Shown: positions 23,264-34,509 of the stretch, piece after piece
Numbering within the stretch: the first letter of the stretch is position 1
Layout: every line of letters begins with the position of its first letter
Origin: Trametopsis cervina
Taxonomy: Eukaryota; Basidiomycota; Agaricomycetes; Polyporales; Irpicaceae
DNA length: 64,000 nucleotides
Assembly (NCBI GenBank): GCA_022385755.1
Contig: MU278351.1
Coordinates: 127,594-191,593, forward strand
Direction: 5' to 3'
Notes under the pieces: generated by a model
The model's input: the letters and a program-made list of their open reading frames with translations, nothing else
Databases searched by the model: none
Told to the model about the DNA's origin: nothing
Made by a program: the position numbers and the translations under genes

Positions 23264-25381
23264 ATGACTACAACAGCAGCGGTACTCCTTGCCACTCTGG
23301 CACAAGCTGGAGTAACACACGCGTTCGTCAACTGGGGGAATGACCATCCTGCCATCCTTGAAGAACTCGAGAGACAGAGAGTACAAGAAGGGCGTACATC
23401 GATCGAGATCATAACCTGTCCGAACGAGATGGTAGGCCTGAGCGCGGCACAAGCCTTCACTCAGGTCACAGGCAAATCCTCCCTTGTGATCGTGCACGTC
23501 GATGTTGGCACGCAAGTCCGTGTTCCTAGTGATCGTCTGACAGATATTCCCCACTGACTCCTTTGGAAGGGGTTAGGAGGAGCGGTACACAACGTCGATC
23601 GTGGTCGAGTCCCTGTAATCATATTCTCCGGGATGTCTCCGTTCTCTGCGCAGGGAGAGCACAAGGGGTCCAAGAACGAATGGCCTATGTGGGTGCAAGG
23701 TGATCGCGAATGTTCAGTACCCAGTTGAGACGTCGTTGACTGTCTATTGTACTGCCGTAGATGTCCCTGATCAGGCCTCTATTGTTCGTCAGTACATGCG
23801 GTATACGACCCAAATAATGAGTGGCAAGTCGGCGGCGAAAATTGTGATGCGTGCGCACCAAATGTAAGTGAGTTGTGTACCAAAGCAGGCTGCGGATGCT
23901 CACATGCTCGATCAGTGCGAACAGTGGGCCTCAAGGCCCTGTATATCTCAGCGCCCGCAGAGAGATCTTGGAGGAAGAGCTGGATCAGTCTGTTGCTAGT
24001 GCCGAGCTTAATATGAGCAAATGGCCACCAATAGCGTCAGAGGCATTATCACCCACTGGTACAATACGTTTCCATCGCGCTCTAACACTCACTGACCTTT
24101 ATTCTTTGTAGCGGTCCAAACCATCATCGACGCGCTATCATCTGCAAACTTCCCTTTGATCATCGTCGCACACTCGGGAAGAAATACTCGTACCGTGGCA
24201 ACTCTTTCTCAGCTTTCTGACCAGTTTGCGGCCGCGGTTTTTATGAGCTGCGGCAGCTCCGTCTGCATCCCATACTCGCACCCCCACTTTCTCGGCAATG
24301 CATTTGGCGGTAAAGTTACTTTGCTGGAGGAAGCAGATGTCGTCTTGATCATCGACGTGGACGTCCCTTGGATTGATGCTTGGGCCAACGCGCCACGAGA
24401 GGGGGCAAGGGTATTTGTAGTAGATCCAGATCCACTGAAGCAGACATACGGGTGGTCTCACGTCGACGCAGAGCTCCTTTGCAGAGCAGATTCTGAGGTA
24501 GCCTTGAACCAGCTCCTCGCAGCGACCCAAGAGAGGACATTGAATCTGGATACCACCAAAACTACAGAGAGAAGCAGGCAGCTGAAGGTCCGGCATGATC
24601 AGTTCATCACTAACTTGGAGAAAACCGAGACGTCACTTCAGCACCCAGACGTAGCGGATCCTGCTTACGTTTTGGGCATACTTCGCCGGGCGGTCGTCGA
24701 TAGAACCCCAAGCCATGGCAAGCGCACACTGTGGCTAAACGAGGCTATCAGCAGCTATCACCTTGTGTTCGACCACGTCAGACCAGATGTGCCAGGTAGC
24801 ATGATTACCTCCGGCGGTACCAGCTTGGGCTGGGCATTGGGCGCAGCAGTCGGTGCATACCTGGGCAGCGAGAGTGCAAATAGGGCCCACGACTTACTGG
24901 TTGCGATCGTGGGCGATGGTACTTTCATGTTTTGTGTACCGAGTAGCGCGTACTGGATGGCTAGAAGATACAATACAGTAAGTGGCTCTCGATAAGAAGC
25001 ACATAGTGGAATTGACGAAACTCTCACCACCAGCCATACCTGACGATTGTATTGAACAACGGCGGTTGGGCTGTAAGTGAAGCTTTAGACTGTCTTGAGA
25101 AATATATAAATAAAACTCACTGGTCCTTGCAGTCGCCGAAGAATTCAATGCTAGGCGTGTACCCTTCCGGGGCCGGAAGTAGGGCGACTGGTGACAGGCT
25201 TTCAGTTGGTTTCGGTCCCGACATGCCAGACCACTCTCAGATTGCTGCCGCTGCCGGGGGCGCATGGGCCAGAAGGGTCGAAGAAGTAGGCCAACTCAAA
25301 GAGGTGATAGAGGCAGCCATAGACGTTGTAATAAATGAGAGACGCTGTGCAGTGGTCGATTGTATTGTGAAGTCGATTTAA
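23264..25381 (+). CDS. Thiamine-diphosphate enzyme, acetolactate synthase-like
   Basis: Seven exons (23264-23515, 23570-23699, 23761-23863, 23916-24058, 24112-24977, 25034-25072, 25133-25381) sum to 1782 nt, 593 residues. The order is that of the decarboxylase/synthase group. An N-terminal Pyr domain has its cofactor-activating Glu in CPNEMVGLSAAQAF. A central domain follows (PLIIVAHSGRN ... VVLIIDVDVPW). The C-terminal PP domain has the ThDP/Mg motif GDGTFMF ... YLTIVLNN. There is no obvious mitochondrial transit peptide, so this is probably not the branched-chain Ilv2 enzyme. A benzoylformate-decarboxylase, oxalyl-CoA-decarboxylase or 2-hydroxyacyl-lyase-like role is possible. The reaction is unassigned. 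Confidence 0.88.
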
Positions 25382-25713
25382 GGGTCCTTAGGAAAGACTT
25401 CGGCTATGGTCTATATACCTGATGACAACGAAGGCGGACTTGAGTACGATCATGTGCATAATCGGTATTCAAGGTACTTACCCACAGACACGGAGAATCT
25501 TCCCCCGGTAATATATATAAGCCGATTCGTGTGAGGGAGTAAAACCTGCCGATTGGCGGTAGGACTTGTTGCACACAGCAGATGTGCAAGAAAATAGAAT
25601 ATGGAGAAAAGCTATAGATACAATATACCGAAACTGAAGTTCAGGTGATTCATCTGAAGTTGTGCTGTCGTCAGCATGAGATGAGTCTGGGAGGACGAGG
25701 GCTTACTATTACA
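25382..25713. other. intergenic between convergent genes
   Basis: The 3' flanks of the ThDP enzyme and F-box copy 2. No gene seen. Confidence 0.5.
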
Positions 25714-26918
25714 TTACACCTCCCTCCACAGGTTATCCGCTACAGCTTCACTATCCAACACGCAAACATTATCTTCCACCTTCATTACAACACGGTCAAA
25801 ATCGTATACGTATATTACCCGGTCAATAGAGGGACAGTAGATGCGAAGTTCGTAGGTCAAGGCGCGCAAGGCGGCTGGTGTCATTGGCGGTGGCTCCCAC
25901 TCCGTGAGTTCAAGCTCGACGCATCGCAAGCGAGGAAGACGCATCAGGCGCGTGTAGAATGTAATGCGCTACGACACAGATTATGGTTAGTTCTCCCGAC
26001 GTTATAGGAGATAATGACATGGTAAGCATAGCTTACCTCCTTGCCGTCCACCGGAAAAACAAGCGTACCCAGGTAGCGCAGGGTGCCACCGTGCGCAAAA
26101 GTAGCAATCATCAGGGCCAACATTTCGAGCGTAAACCCGGAGTCGTAAGACTCGTCTGCTAGATCCAATGCTCGCAAGGACTTCCGGGATTGCTTCAGGT
26201 TGGCTAGTAAATCCTGAAGCTCTGCATGCTTTTCTGTCTTGTTTCTGGAAAAGCACGTTTTTACGCGCACTACAGGGCGTCCAGGAATCAGCAACATGGC
26301 GGCTTCGCTGAAGGTGCACTCTAAGCATTCCAATGCCGGTAGGGATGGTAGGATAGCGGTAGGTTGAGGCTCCGTGTCCGCAGAGCTGTGCAGCTCCCTA
26401 TAATCGGCGAGATAGAGGTCGATGAGAACCGTCTGGGAGCGAAGAAACGTCTCAAGGTGAGTATCCCAGGCGAACTCGCAATGAAAGGTGTGCAATTGAA
26501 AAGAGCATCCGTCCAAGATCCGCGCTTGCGATACCTCGGGAACACGCTCCAGATATACGCTGAGGAAGCGTAGCTTGGTTGTCCGGCGAAGAGCGGATGC
26601 GACAACGTCCCAGAACTCGTCAGAGTAATCCGACTCGCCGACCTCTTCATCCTCTTCTGCATCCTCGCTACCATTGTCTTCTTGACCACCATCAATGAAT
26701 AGGGATAGTGCCTCGACGTAGGCGGCGACTCGCGGCGCGCTGCTGAGGGTGGTGCAAATCGTTGTAGAACGAGTTCGGCCTCGTAGATGAAGGGTGTTGT
26801 AGAGAGCTTTCTCTGCTTCCCTCTGGAAATTCTTCGAAACCATAGAGAGAGAAAGGAGGTCTGAGCGAGTTCTGACATGTCTGACGACGAGACCGTAGAC
26901 CTCTTTTGAGAGTTCCAT
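25714..26918 (-). CDS. F-box-like protein, copy 2
   Basis: Two exons on the minus strand, 26918-26037 and 25968-25714, joined over a 68-nt intron; 378 residues. The start MELSKEVYGLVVRHV then LLSLSMVSKNFQREAE is an F-box-like fold. An acidic stretch (about residues 75-95, rich in Glu/Asp) follows. The intron position, after a VDGKE segment corresponding to PAAE in copy 1, and the C-terminal LRIYC segment match copy 1 at 802-1939. It is likely a substrate adaptor for an SCF-type ligase, with unknown target. Two such paralogs within 25 kb suggest an older local duplication. Confidence 0.8.
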
Positions 26919-28590
26919 GCGTTGAGCGGTCGGCGTGTATGCGTGGGTGCTGTGGCGGATACATGGTTAAAGTGGTTCCCATTAGGACCAGGGTTCGCGA
27001 ACCACTTTTAAAACAGACCTCATGATCCGAGAGGATACACCGCACCAACGACTTGATATACTGCGGGCAAAGACTGGAGAAACGAAGTCTGTTCTGTTGC
27101 GCTAATAGTCAAATACTCTATGACGTACCGTACAAAATCAGAGCATGAGAGAGGCTGAGACGATTCAACGCCGGGCTGCACTCGTATCTTCCTCGGTCAA
27201 TAACGATCAAACTTGTACTCCCCATCTCCAATATAGCAGTGCACTCACCAGAGACGTAGACGCGGTTGCGGATTTGCCTGAGGTCTATGCTGCTGCTACT
27301 CCTCCCAAGCGAGGTTTAATGTTGTCTAAGAATTGCCCATTGTGAGCCTATTTCTCCGCATTTAGATAGTGACATACCGTGGTCCTCGCAGAAAGGAAAG
27401 TCTGATCCCTCGGTACACCGAAACTCTCGATCCTCTGTCTCCTGGTGAGAAATAGATTCCTAGGTCGAAAACCTGAAGGGATCACCCGTGCCTATCGTCC
27501 ACGTTCGGAGGGAATTTTAGCACCAATTGAGTCGAAGTAAGGGTCAGCGCTCCAGAGCCTACACCCTGCATAAGATAGATGTACCGTCAGAAATGTGAAA
27601 TGGTTTGTTTGTCATCACAGTACGCTTTATACACATCCTCGGGCAAGATTTGTATTGGCACAAACTGTCTTCACCTTGGATATTGCCAAACCATACTCCG
27701 AGTACTCCGAGTATATCGTTGCACGCCGGTGGCTACATTGACTCCCCGAAGACTCCGCCCATCCCAATGCGATGGTCTGTAGAGATATCAACAGCATGTG
27801 AAAGGAAAAGGCGATATCTTGGGCATTGTCGACCTCATGGCATTCACATGGATGCCACGCGCTGGTGATAGAATTCATGTCGCAAACTTCTTAATGTTTT
27901 GTTGTCGCGGGTTGTTCATGTTACTGAAATGCTGCTGCTTAGACACTCGGTCGCGGCAACCACTGCGCAGCTAGTTGCTGTGAAGATCAGTCTGCATTTG
28001 GCTCAGATCGAACTGATGGCTGTGGGATGATGCCATAGCCAACCATCGAGGATAGACGCAATATAAAAACGCACCGGAAGATGTGTTTTGCCTGTAGTCG
28101 GTATTAAATAATGGAAGATTATGTGCCGAACATAGCGACCGCTGCAGATACCGCAGACATCTGTACCTTCGAATTCGACGTTGATTCTGATTTGGTGAGG
28201 TACCAAGGGTACGGAGTGCAACTCGTGTGAGCGACATAGACATGCATAGTAAGCGGGCAGTTCCGAATAGGTAACGAGGACAGATGCGATGACATTCCAG
28301 CCTCGGGCGTGGGATGTTATGCGCACATGGAGAATACGACGAAGCATCTGAGCAACGCTGACCAATGTCCACTGCGGAGCCGAGACGGGGGACACATTTG
28401 CGTCTGCGAGATAGGAAGAGGCACTGCCTCCGAGTGGTGGACACTCTGCGGATGATTGTAGCCACTATTGACAACTGAGTTCGGGTATAAGAATGTGCCT
28501 CGGGTTCAATATAGCTGGTTCTCGCTCACGTGAGAGGCGGGTGCGTCGAGTGGAATTGGGCATACCTATGACGGCCAGGGATGTCGCGAG
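26919..28590. other. intergenic, no supported gene
   Basis: About 1.7 kb. A minus-strand frame at 28003-28395 is the longest open stretch of interest but has no recognisable domain, and I could not extend it. Confidence 0.4.
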
Positions 28591-29280
28591 CTACTCCAGC
28601 TTCTCCAACTCCTCCAGTCTTGACAGGACTACATCCTTGCTCGTCTCCTCTATTTCTCCGGCAAGGAACACTTCGTCCAAAATAGCATAGACCTAGGTTT
28701 AATTCAGCGAAATTGCGGAATGACGTAGGGCGCGAAACTTGCTTTGTAAAAGTTGAAGACTAGGTCGAGCTCGCATACGTTGTCGAAGAATGAATCTACA
28801 AATGTGCAGCGCAGGTACAGCTTAGCAGATGTGTGCTCAACGTACCTAATACCTCGACAAATAAATGGATAGCCTCCAAGTAAGCCAGTTCATTGTCGTT
28901 CGCGTCCACACAAACACAGAAGAAAAGGCCGGCATATCTTCTATACACGATCTTGTGTGTGCGGAACTAATAAAGACCATGTTGAGGGTAAGCTCGTGCA
29001 CAAACGCGCCACCGCTTACCTCAACGAAGTTCGACTGATACTTCTGATCACGGGGAGCGACTAGCCTATGCACTTCTCCCCTAAGACGAACCTGTTCCAA
29101 CTTCTACAATGCATCCATAAGGCACCAGAGAGATGTTTTGCTGACCTTCTCGTCGTCGTCATACGGGACATACCACTTCGAAAGACGGGTCTTCCCTTGC
29201 CGGTTCTACTGGGCACTGATCAGTCCAGCGACGCCCAGTGCAGAAGATACACTCACCTGTACCAAGATGAAATTGATCAT
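28591..29280 (-). CDS. APS2: AP-2 adaptor complex sigma subunit
   Basis: Six exons on the minus strand (29280-29257, 29205-29146, 29103-29020, 28966-28846, 28795-28743, 28692-28591) sum to 444 nt, 147 residues; family members have about 142. It reads [20 protein letters not shown], then [18 protein letters not shown], a phrase specific to AP-2 rather than AP-1 sigma. Later come [34 protein letters not shown] and [19 protein letters not shown]. Sigma forms the core of the clathrin adaptor that selects dileucine cargo at the plasma membrane. Intron 5 (28742-28693) begins GCAAGT, a GC-AG intron. The gene is divergent from the TRP4-type gene. Confidence 0.96.
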
Positions 29281-29630
29281 CTCCAAGACTGACGTGTGAA
29301 TTACTGAAGCTTTCTCTTCGCCGTGAGCCCGCTGTCGGTAAGCATGAGCATGATACAGGAAATGCAGCAGCCCTCATTACGCGTCTGAAAGGCTCCGCTT
29401 CAAATTCGATTACCGTTCGCGCTTTGCTCAATGAGTTTGCTGATGTGACTTCTCCTGCTACTCATATTCATTCGCACACGTCCTCGAGCAACAACGTGTA
29501 CATTGATACACAAGACGCAATGCCGAACTATCCGTGTATGTCGGGCTTTTCTGCCATCTACAACATCTCCGATGCCATGATCTCGACGAGGTAACGCGGG
29601 TCGAGTCAGATAACTCTGACCTCAACCACC
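29281..29630. promoter_or_regulatory. shared divergent promoter region (APS2 / anthranilate PRT)
   Basis: The start codons of the two divergent genes lie 350 bases apart, so their promoters must overlap or abut. I see no clear TATA box or known operator; the region's role is inferred from geometry. Confidence 0.5.
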
Positions 29631-30784
29631 ATGTCGTCCGTACGCACCCCCGACACTTTCAAACCACTGCTACAAAAGCTAATGAGTACTCCGGAGTACT
29701 TCACCCCCGACGATATCCGCCTTGCGCTAGATCACCTCTTCACGCCAGACGCGGTTCAGCCCGTCCAGATCGGTGCTTTCCTGGCCGCACTACATATCAA
29801 TCGAGTAGAGCGCAGGCCAGAAGCTCTCGCTGCGGCTGCAGACGTCTTGCGCCAGCGTTCGTTGAAGGCTGTTGTGCAGAATGCAGAAAAAGACTTTGTC
29901 GTGGATATTGTAGGCACCGGCGGCGACGGCCACAATACGTTCAATGTAAGCACCACTGCGGCTATCGTGGCAGCTGGTGCTGGCGCACGCGTCATAAAGG
30001 TGCGTTAGCCGGATTAACATATTTCCATCTATCTGAAGGAGCTGAAAAAAGCATGCAGCACGGTAGTAGGGCATCGACATCATCTTCAGGTTCGGCAGAC
30101 CTACTGCAGTCCCTCGGCTGCGTTTTCACCGTACCATCCCCTGATATCGCTACGCCGATCGCACGAATCCCCTTCACGTTCATTCTGGCACCTCATTTCC
30201 ACCCATCGCTGGCCATGATTGCACCCTACCGGAAGGCACTCCCCTTCCGGACAATGTTCAACGTCCTCGGACCTTTGATCAACCCTGCGTTCCCGCAAGG
30301 GATGGTTGTCGGAGTCGCGATACCGGAGATAGGAAGAACCTACGCTGAAAGCATACGACAGGGTGGTGTGACGCGAGCCTTGGTAGTCTGCGGCGCCGAG
30401 CACTTGGACGAGATCAGCTGCGCGGGTAAGACGCATGTGTGGGAGCTGAAAGACGGAGAGATCACAGAGGGTGTAATCAGTCCTGAAGATTTTGGTCTTG
30501 TTCCACATCCCCTCGCCGAGGTCGCTGGTGGCTCCCCGGAGGAGAATGCCGGGACGTTCAAGTTGTTGTTAACGTCGGGCGAGCAGATTCCTGAGAGGCT
30601 GAAGCCGGTGCTGGACTTCGTTCTTATCAATGCGTCGGCGGTATTGGTCGTCGCTGGCGTAGCCCAAGACTACAAGCACGGTGTTAAACTTGCTCTGGAG
30701 AGTATCACAACCGGAAAGGCATGGGACGCTCTGCAGGCTTTCATAGAAGAGGGCCAGCGAGCAGCGGCTGCTGTTCAAAAATAG
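29631..30784 (+). CDS. TRP4: Anthranilate phosphoribosyltransferase
   Basis: Two exons, 29631-29999 and 30059-30784, with a GTGCGT..CAG intron; 364 residues. The glycine-rich PRPP-binding motif is DIVGTGGDGHNTFNVSTTAA, followed by VAAGAGARVIKHGSRASTS. Later motifs include RTMFNVLGPLINPA and a GAEHLDEIS segment. The enzyme joins anthranilate and PRPP, the second step of the branch to tryptophan. The exon junction rebuilds the conserved KHG(N/S)R motif exactly. A longer frame reading through from 29534 is spurious, because it crosses the intron and uses another upstream phase. All catalytic motifs look intact. Confidence 0.96.
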
Positions 30785-31033
30785 GTGTAGGCTGTATTGC
30801 TATCGAAATGAAATGTATCAACGACGTGCTCATCAACTTGATTTGGATTGTATCAAGAATGCGTGTGTAATTAGTTAGTTCTATACATGTAGGAATGCAT
30901 GATGGCGGTGTTACTGTACATGAATGCGTGCTAGGAAGGTATCAAGATACAAAAACCAGTACTGAAGATACTACACGGCCCACTTCGAACGACTCGAGAT
31001 TCACAAAGACAGAAGAAAGTTGCAGATACTTAG

Positions 31034-33062
31034 CTATGCAATCTGCGATTGAAGCGGAGGAGACCAGCTCGTCGGAATGGGCATAGCAATTGGCATGAAA
31101 TGAAGCTCGTTGGGCGAGCTTGGAGTTTTGCTACTGTGCAAGGAATCATGACCATGGCACGAATGGGAGGCGCAGTCCTGCATGCGTTCCGTCTCGTCAT
31201 CCGCGAACTCTGCACGGAAGATAGTAGGATCTGATTCCGGATAGTCGCAGGGCTCAGCGAGACTGGACTGTGACGAGCAAGTGGAGAGCGTGCGTCCGCC
31301 ATCAGTGAAGAGAGACGGCGTTCGGGATGACATGGGCCATGGTGACCACATAGGACTTGGTGCATGGGTATAATTGGGCATGTTCGATTGGCCGATACCT
31401 GGAGGGGGTGGAGGTGGCATAGAAGTGGTGGTCAGGTGGTCAATCGGCTCAGGAGAGGAAGTGAAACGTCGGAGACCATCAACTTCGGGGAACACTGTGG
31501 TAGGGGGTGGAGACGGGTGAGCGGCGATTCGATGAGGCTCCTCCGGAGGCGATGTGTAGATGGGTGAGTACCCGGAAAGATGTTTGTACTCTAAGGGAAG
31601 ATAATATGTATGGGGCGGGGTCGCGATAGGCTTCGAGCCAGTGGTCGCAAGCGTATGATTATCTTTATTAAGGCCATCTAAAACCCATGAGATGAAGAGC
31701 CCAGTAAGCAAGATGACGACTTACTATTGGCCAACAGTATACTTTGGCCTTGAAAGATTCGTATGGTCAGAACCTCTTGTAATTTCTTGCGCAGGACCTT
31801 CAGCTGTTCGTCGCATGCTAGAAGACGGTTCTGGTTCGTCTTGTTAGCAGCTCCTATGACTGTGCGCGCTGCAGATAATCACATCAGTTCTGCGAGCTGA
31901 ACACTTCTCCTGTAGCTCACTTGTGATGGAATGCTTCATGTGTGCATCGAACACGGAGGCGCTCTGGACGACCAGCTTCGCAATCTCCAGAATCACATCC
32001 GTAGCTTCGGGAATCGCTTTGAGGTCTCGGCACTCTTTTGCGTAAGCTAAGGTCTCCTTAAGCTCTGCGGCCAGCCGCTTGCTGTGTCCATCTAATTCAT
32101 GTTGGTTTTTAAAGGCCTGCATAGGATATAAATTTAGTATTCTTAAGTTGAGCAGTCGAACTGCACCTTGTACACGGATCCCAAGATCATCCAAGCAACC
32201 TTGCACATCGGATGAATCTGAACATATACCTCAGTCGGAGATACGGCAATGCCACACGGCTCACGCACCTCTACGAGCCCATCAACTATATTGACCAGTT
32301 GGTCGAGATTCTCCACAGCAAAGCCTATGAGGCTCATTGCAGTATTAGACTTTGTCGAATCATGGCGTTGGCGATGTCCCTGCAATGTTTCTGCAGCGTG
32401 CTCAAGAAGCATATCCTGTCGAAATGTAGGTTCAAGGGTGATTTGTACGCTGAGCTCCAAGTTTTCCTCTCGCGAGTACCAGGGAACCTGAACCGGATGA
32501 CGCATATACGCTGGAAGACATGCCATGCGCTCGTTAGCCGAAAGCGATACCAATTGAGACTAGATCCTCACGATCTGTTAACACGGTCTGCAATTCCATC
32601 TCCACCTGGCCGCAGTAGTGGTTTTTGTTCCCGAGCTTTGAAAGTACCATGTGCTCCCTATATACACTACAAGTTATGATAGACGAGGCCCGGACCATTC
32701 TGCAATGATAGTGAGCCAAGATAAGAGATCCCCGTCGATTCGTTCAGAGGCTGAGACACATACAGCTTCAGCGGTGAAGAAAAGCTCCACGTAGGCGAAA
32801 GGGTATCTTCGCTGATCGGCGTTTGTATTTGTTGCTCTCCATCGACAGCGATGGTGATAAAGCTATGCGGAGGCCGTTGGATATGCTCACGGACGCCAAA
32901 GAGTTTCATCCCTATGTAAAGATCAGCGCCCTCGACCTAACGTCGGACGTTATAGTCTCGTACCTTCAACACGAGCGATAAGCTCTTTCTCCTGAATATC
33001 AGGCCTAAACAGCTCCTGTTTCGTTCATGCGCTTGCATTGAAGAAGGGAGGTCTACTTACAT
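31034..33062 (-). CDS. C2 domain plus NLR-type N-terminal helical protein without NACHT
   Basis: Multi-exon, minus strand; the 3' half is well resolved (32217-32167, 32116-31921, 31859-31725, 31677-31034). Order: a C2-like beta domain (ELIARVEGMKLFGVREH ... VDGEQQIQTP), a second stretch of C2-like strands, then a helical domain with IHPMCKVAWMILGSVYKAF and AIPEATDVILEIAKLVV. I associate that helical segment with the N-terminus of agaricomycete NACHT/WD-type receptors. A coiled coil (CDEQLKVLRKKLQEVL) and a long Pro/Ser-rich tail with six prolines in a row follow, and then a stop. No P-loop or repeat domain follows. The intron near 32690 and the start are unresolved; one model splits the ATG between 33062-33061 and 33004. 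It may be a truncated NLR or a stand-alone adaptor. Confidence 0.6.
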
Positions 33063-33950
33063 GAGGGCAGAACGCAATCGACGCGCGACGATACTTGTGG
33101 GGGACGACCGGCAGCACTCGACAGGGTGGCAAAACGATTTTGAACGGCTCTAGCTCCTGCCGCAGCCTCGAACCAGCCTGCTCCTGCCATGCCGCAACCT
33201 CGCGAAAGGACCCTTGTTAGGCGTGGCCGTATCTTCTAGGACTCCATGACAGGTCCCACATTCTCATCCAATGAAGGCATCAAGAGGACCGGGATTCGTT
33301 CACAGCCGATGAGTATCAAGGCATAGTATGTAGTTATCCATGCTTCGCATTTGGTCTCCCATCCCGTCTTCCGTTAATCTCGCAGACGGTGCGGCCCCTG
33401 AAGCAACGTGATTAAAAACACGAGTCAAAAACATGAGGTAAGGTGGCTGGCACGTACCCAGCAATAGTGAATGTCTTCGCACAGAGCTCCGTCGTGACAT
33501 CACATGTAATGCAAGTACACGTCGAACAACGCGATCAGGCCGTGCTTCGTATACAATGCACTGACATCAAGCTGAGGAGTGATCAGAGGGCAAGAGGTCG
33601 ATGATCTAGCCAGTCGGAGTGCCAAATAGGTGCTTACTAAGCGTAAAGAGCACTAACCTCGACGACTTGTCCTGTATCAGCGTGCAGTGTCCCTTCATAT
33701 CTCACTGCGCTGTACAGGCAAAGTAAGTGTCGGCGGCAACGCGATTGAGGCACGCGTACCTTGCCTTGTAAGTGGTTGTTAGGACAAGTGAATGCAGACT
33801 GACTATCGCGCAATTTCTGAAGTTTCCTACCTTTACGATGCAATGCACTACAACGTAGTGAACGTCTGCTCAGTATAGGTCCGGGAAGCTGGTAGAAAAC
33901 AGTTGCTCAACTGAAATTGTTCTCGCCAGCGCATCGGCACAGCGTTCGGC
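33063..33950. other. unassigned, possible decayed coding remnant
   Basis: On the minus strand, 33230-33060 reads as an uninterrupted protein-like stretch (LRQELEPFKIVLPPCRVLP and VVPHKYRRASIAFCP). Upstream it meets stops, and I could not place it in a family. It could be a 5' exon of the C2 gene or a relic. Confidence 0.3.
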
Positions 33951-33959
33951 GCGGCATCA

Positions 33960-34509
33960 GCGCCACGGACTCGGGCTTCGTTGTTGGTGCCAGCTTCGCT
34001 GGGCGTTTTGTTTTGTGCCCGCGGCTAGATCGACCTCCGACGCAGAGGCCGTTCTGTCAAGCAACCTAGCAGCGACGAAGGCACATTCTCACTCTCGCCG
34101 CTTCAGCTGCCCACTATAATCTCACAAACGTTCGCTTTGTACGACAGCCACCATTTCAAACGCTTTGCTCTTCTGCTTCCAAGTTGCCGCAGCGGGGAGC
34201 AATCCGCCACAAGAAGACAAGGTATTGCTGTAATCTGTTTGGTAACTTACATGGAGTCTGTTGTTTACTCACGCAACTTCGTGCGTAGTTACCAAATCTA
34301 GAACACAAGGGTGTATGAAAGCATCGCAGAACAAAGCTCATGCACGTGGTTGGAAACTACGGGCCGGGAGGACAAGGAAGTGGCAAAGTGGCCAGGGGTA
34401 GGCCTACAAGTAAGCGAAACTCTCGATGAACCTCAGTTCACCGCCTCTTCCTCACCTTGCCTGGGTGACCTGTGTCTGACCTTCCCTCTCGAGTAGGACG
34501 TATATCGCC
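33960..34509 (+). repeat. upstream module of kinase-like copy A (repeated)
   Basis: This leader region has a counterpart at about 39250-39837 before copy B. Its first part (CGGGCTTCGTTGTTGGT, then a GCGGCTAGAT segment) recurs in fragment form near 38981 and 53694. The copies are collinear with substitutions and indels, showing that promoter regions moved together with kinase-like genes. Confidence 0.75.

Noticed and set aside
28003..28395. 130-codon minus-strand frame with a GICSGRY motif
   Set aside because: Isolated frame without splice continuation or recognisable domain; not enough to call a gene.
29534..30784. Single 416-codon open frame across the anthranilate phosphoribosyltransferase locus
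   Set aside because: It reads through the intron at 30000-30058 and uses the wrong phase upstream. The two-exon model restores the conserved glycine-rich and KHG motifs.
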